From Bacteroidales bacterium UBA1197 (GTDB lineage Bacteria > Bacteroidota > Bacteroidia > Bacteroidales > UBA932): a stretch of 14,268 bases of DNA. Below are positions 14,104 to 14,268 of the stretch, in pieces. The stretch lies in the NCBI GenBank assembly GCA_002309995.1, contig DBYB01000046.1, positions 4,190-18,457 of the forward strand. Reading direction: 5' to 3'. The notes beneath the pieces were generated by a model. The model made no database searches, had not been told where the DNA came from, and saw only the letters and a program-made list of their open reading frames with translations. The first letter of the stretch is position 1; each line of letters starts with the position of its first letter. A program made the position numbers and the translations under genes.

Positions 14104-14268
14104 TCAATATCTCACCGAAACCCCAATCTGCAAAGAATTGTACATCGGCACCTGTCCCGAGTTCTTTCCGATTACCGGATTATACCCCACGCTCACGCCA
14201 ATATCCTGATACCATACTCCAGCCTTGAAACCCAAGCGGAACCCATTATTGGTGTTCAAATTATCCTG
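14104..14268 (-). CDS. Outer-membrane beta-barrel protein, C-terminal fragment (partial)
   Basis: The last 54 codons of a gene entering from the right edge. The visible residues alternate in beta-strand fashion (FRLGFKAGVWY, IGVSVGYNPVIG) and end LQIGVSVRY with a terminal Tyr, the pattern of the last strand of an outer-membrane barrel recognised by the BAM complex. The stop is at 14104-14106, followed by a terminator. The fragment suggests a porin-like or outer_membrane_beta-barrel protein, perhaps 150-250 residues in full, but only the class can be given. It is not part of the AbiE operon, because the terminator lies between. Confidence 0.7.
   Translation of the reverse strand, partial: QDNLNTNNGFRLGFKAGVWYQDIGVSVGYNPVIGKNSGQVPMYNSLQIGVSVRY

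Noticed and set aside
11255..14268. Second copy of the tRNA-Asp 3' end as an attachment site
   Set aside because: I looked for a repeat of the T-arm/acceptor sequence through the right edge and did not find one, so no att pair is claimed.

Overview
The window looks like a chromosomal stretch from a member of the Bacteroidota, most likely the order Bacteroidales. The evidence is repeated Bacteroidota-type promoter boxes (TAnnTTTG, best cases with TTG or TTTG 19 bp upstream), little use of Shine-Dalgarno sites, lipoproteins and small barrels typical of the group, a fimbrillin-like/GLUG-like/metallophosphatase lipoprotein, and a Bacteroidota-type AbiE pair. Base composition is fairly GC-rich for this order. 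I cannot place it to genus.

Positions 1-4547, read on the minus strand, hold three overlapping genes: a large modular lipoprotein phosphoesterase, a stand-alone HsdR-N-like (PD-(D/E)XK) domain protein, and the start of CCA tRNA nucleotidyltransferase, which runs off the left edge. Upstream of these, also on the minus strand, is a UvrA excinuclease subunit (4569-7355). Both uvrA and the phosphoesterase have a TATATTTG box exactly 6 nt before the ATG, which suggests nearly leaderless mRNAs. A strong terminator (7401-7434) separates uvrA from an envelope operon made of a lipoprotein with a carboxypeptidase-regulatory-like domain and an outer-membrane barrel (7456-9464). Next come two ATGA-coupled genes that look like the two halves of a YjbH protein, encoded in swapped order (9511-11084).

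A tRNA-Asp gene on the plus strand (11203-11276), with its own promoter and terminator, marks the boundary to an accessory-looking segment. Beyond it are CCTACC direct repeats, a strong minus-strand promoter with no gene in front of it (possible small RNA or integrase remnant), a signal-less phage-type N-acetylmuramoyl-L-alanine amidase on the plus strand (11535-12131), and convergent to it an AbiE-type toxin-antitoxin pair (12290-13925). The AbiE pair has a near-consensus promoter and three tandem 20-22 nt repeats upstream that could be its operator. The right edge holds the C-terminus of another outer-membrane barrel and its terminator.

I found no transposase, integrase, CRISPR array or rRNA. 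The least explained parts are the modular lipoprotein with its HsdR-N partner, the split and permuted YjbH pair, and the 11314-11534 region beside the tRNA.
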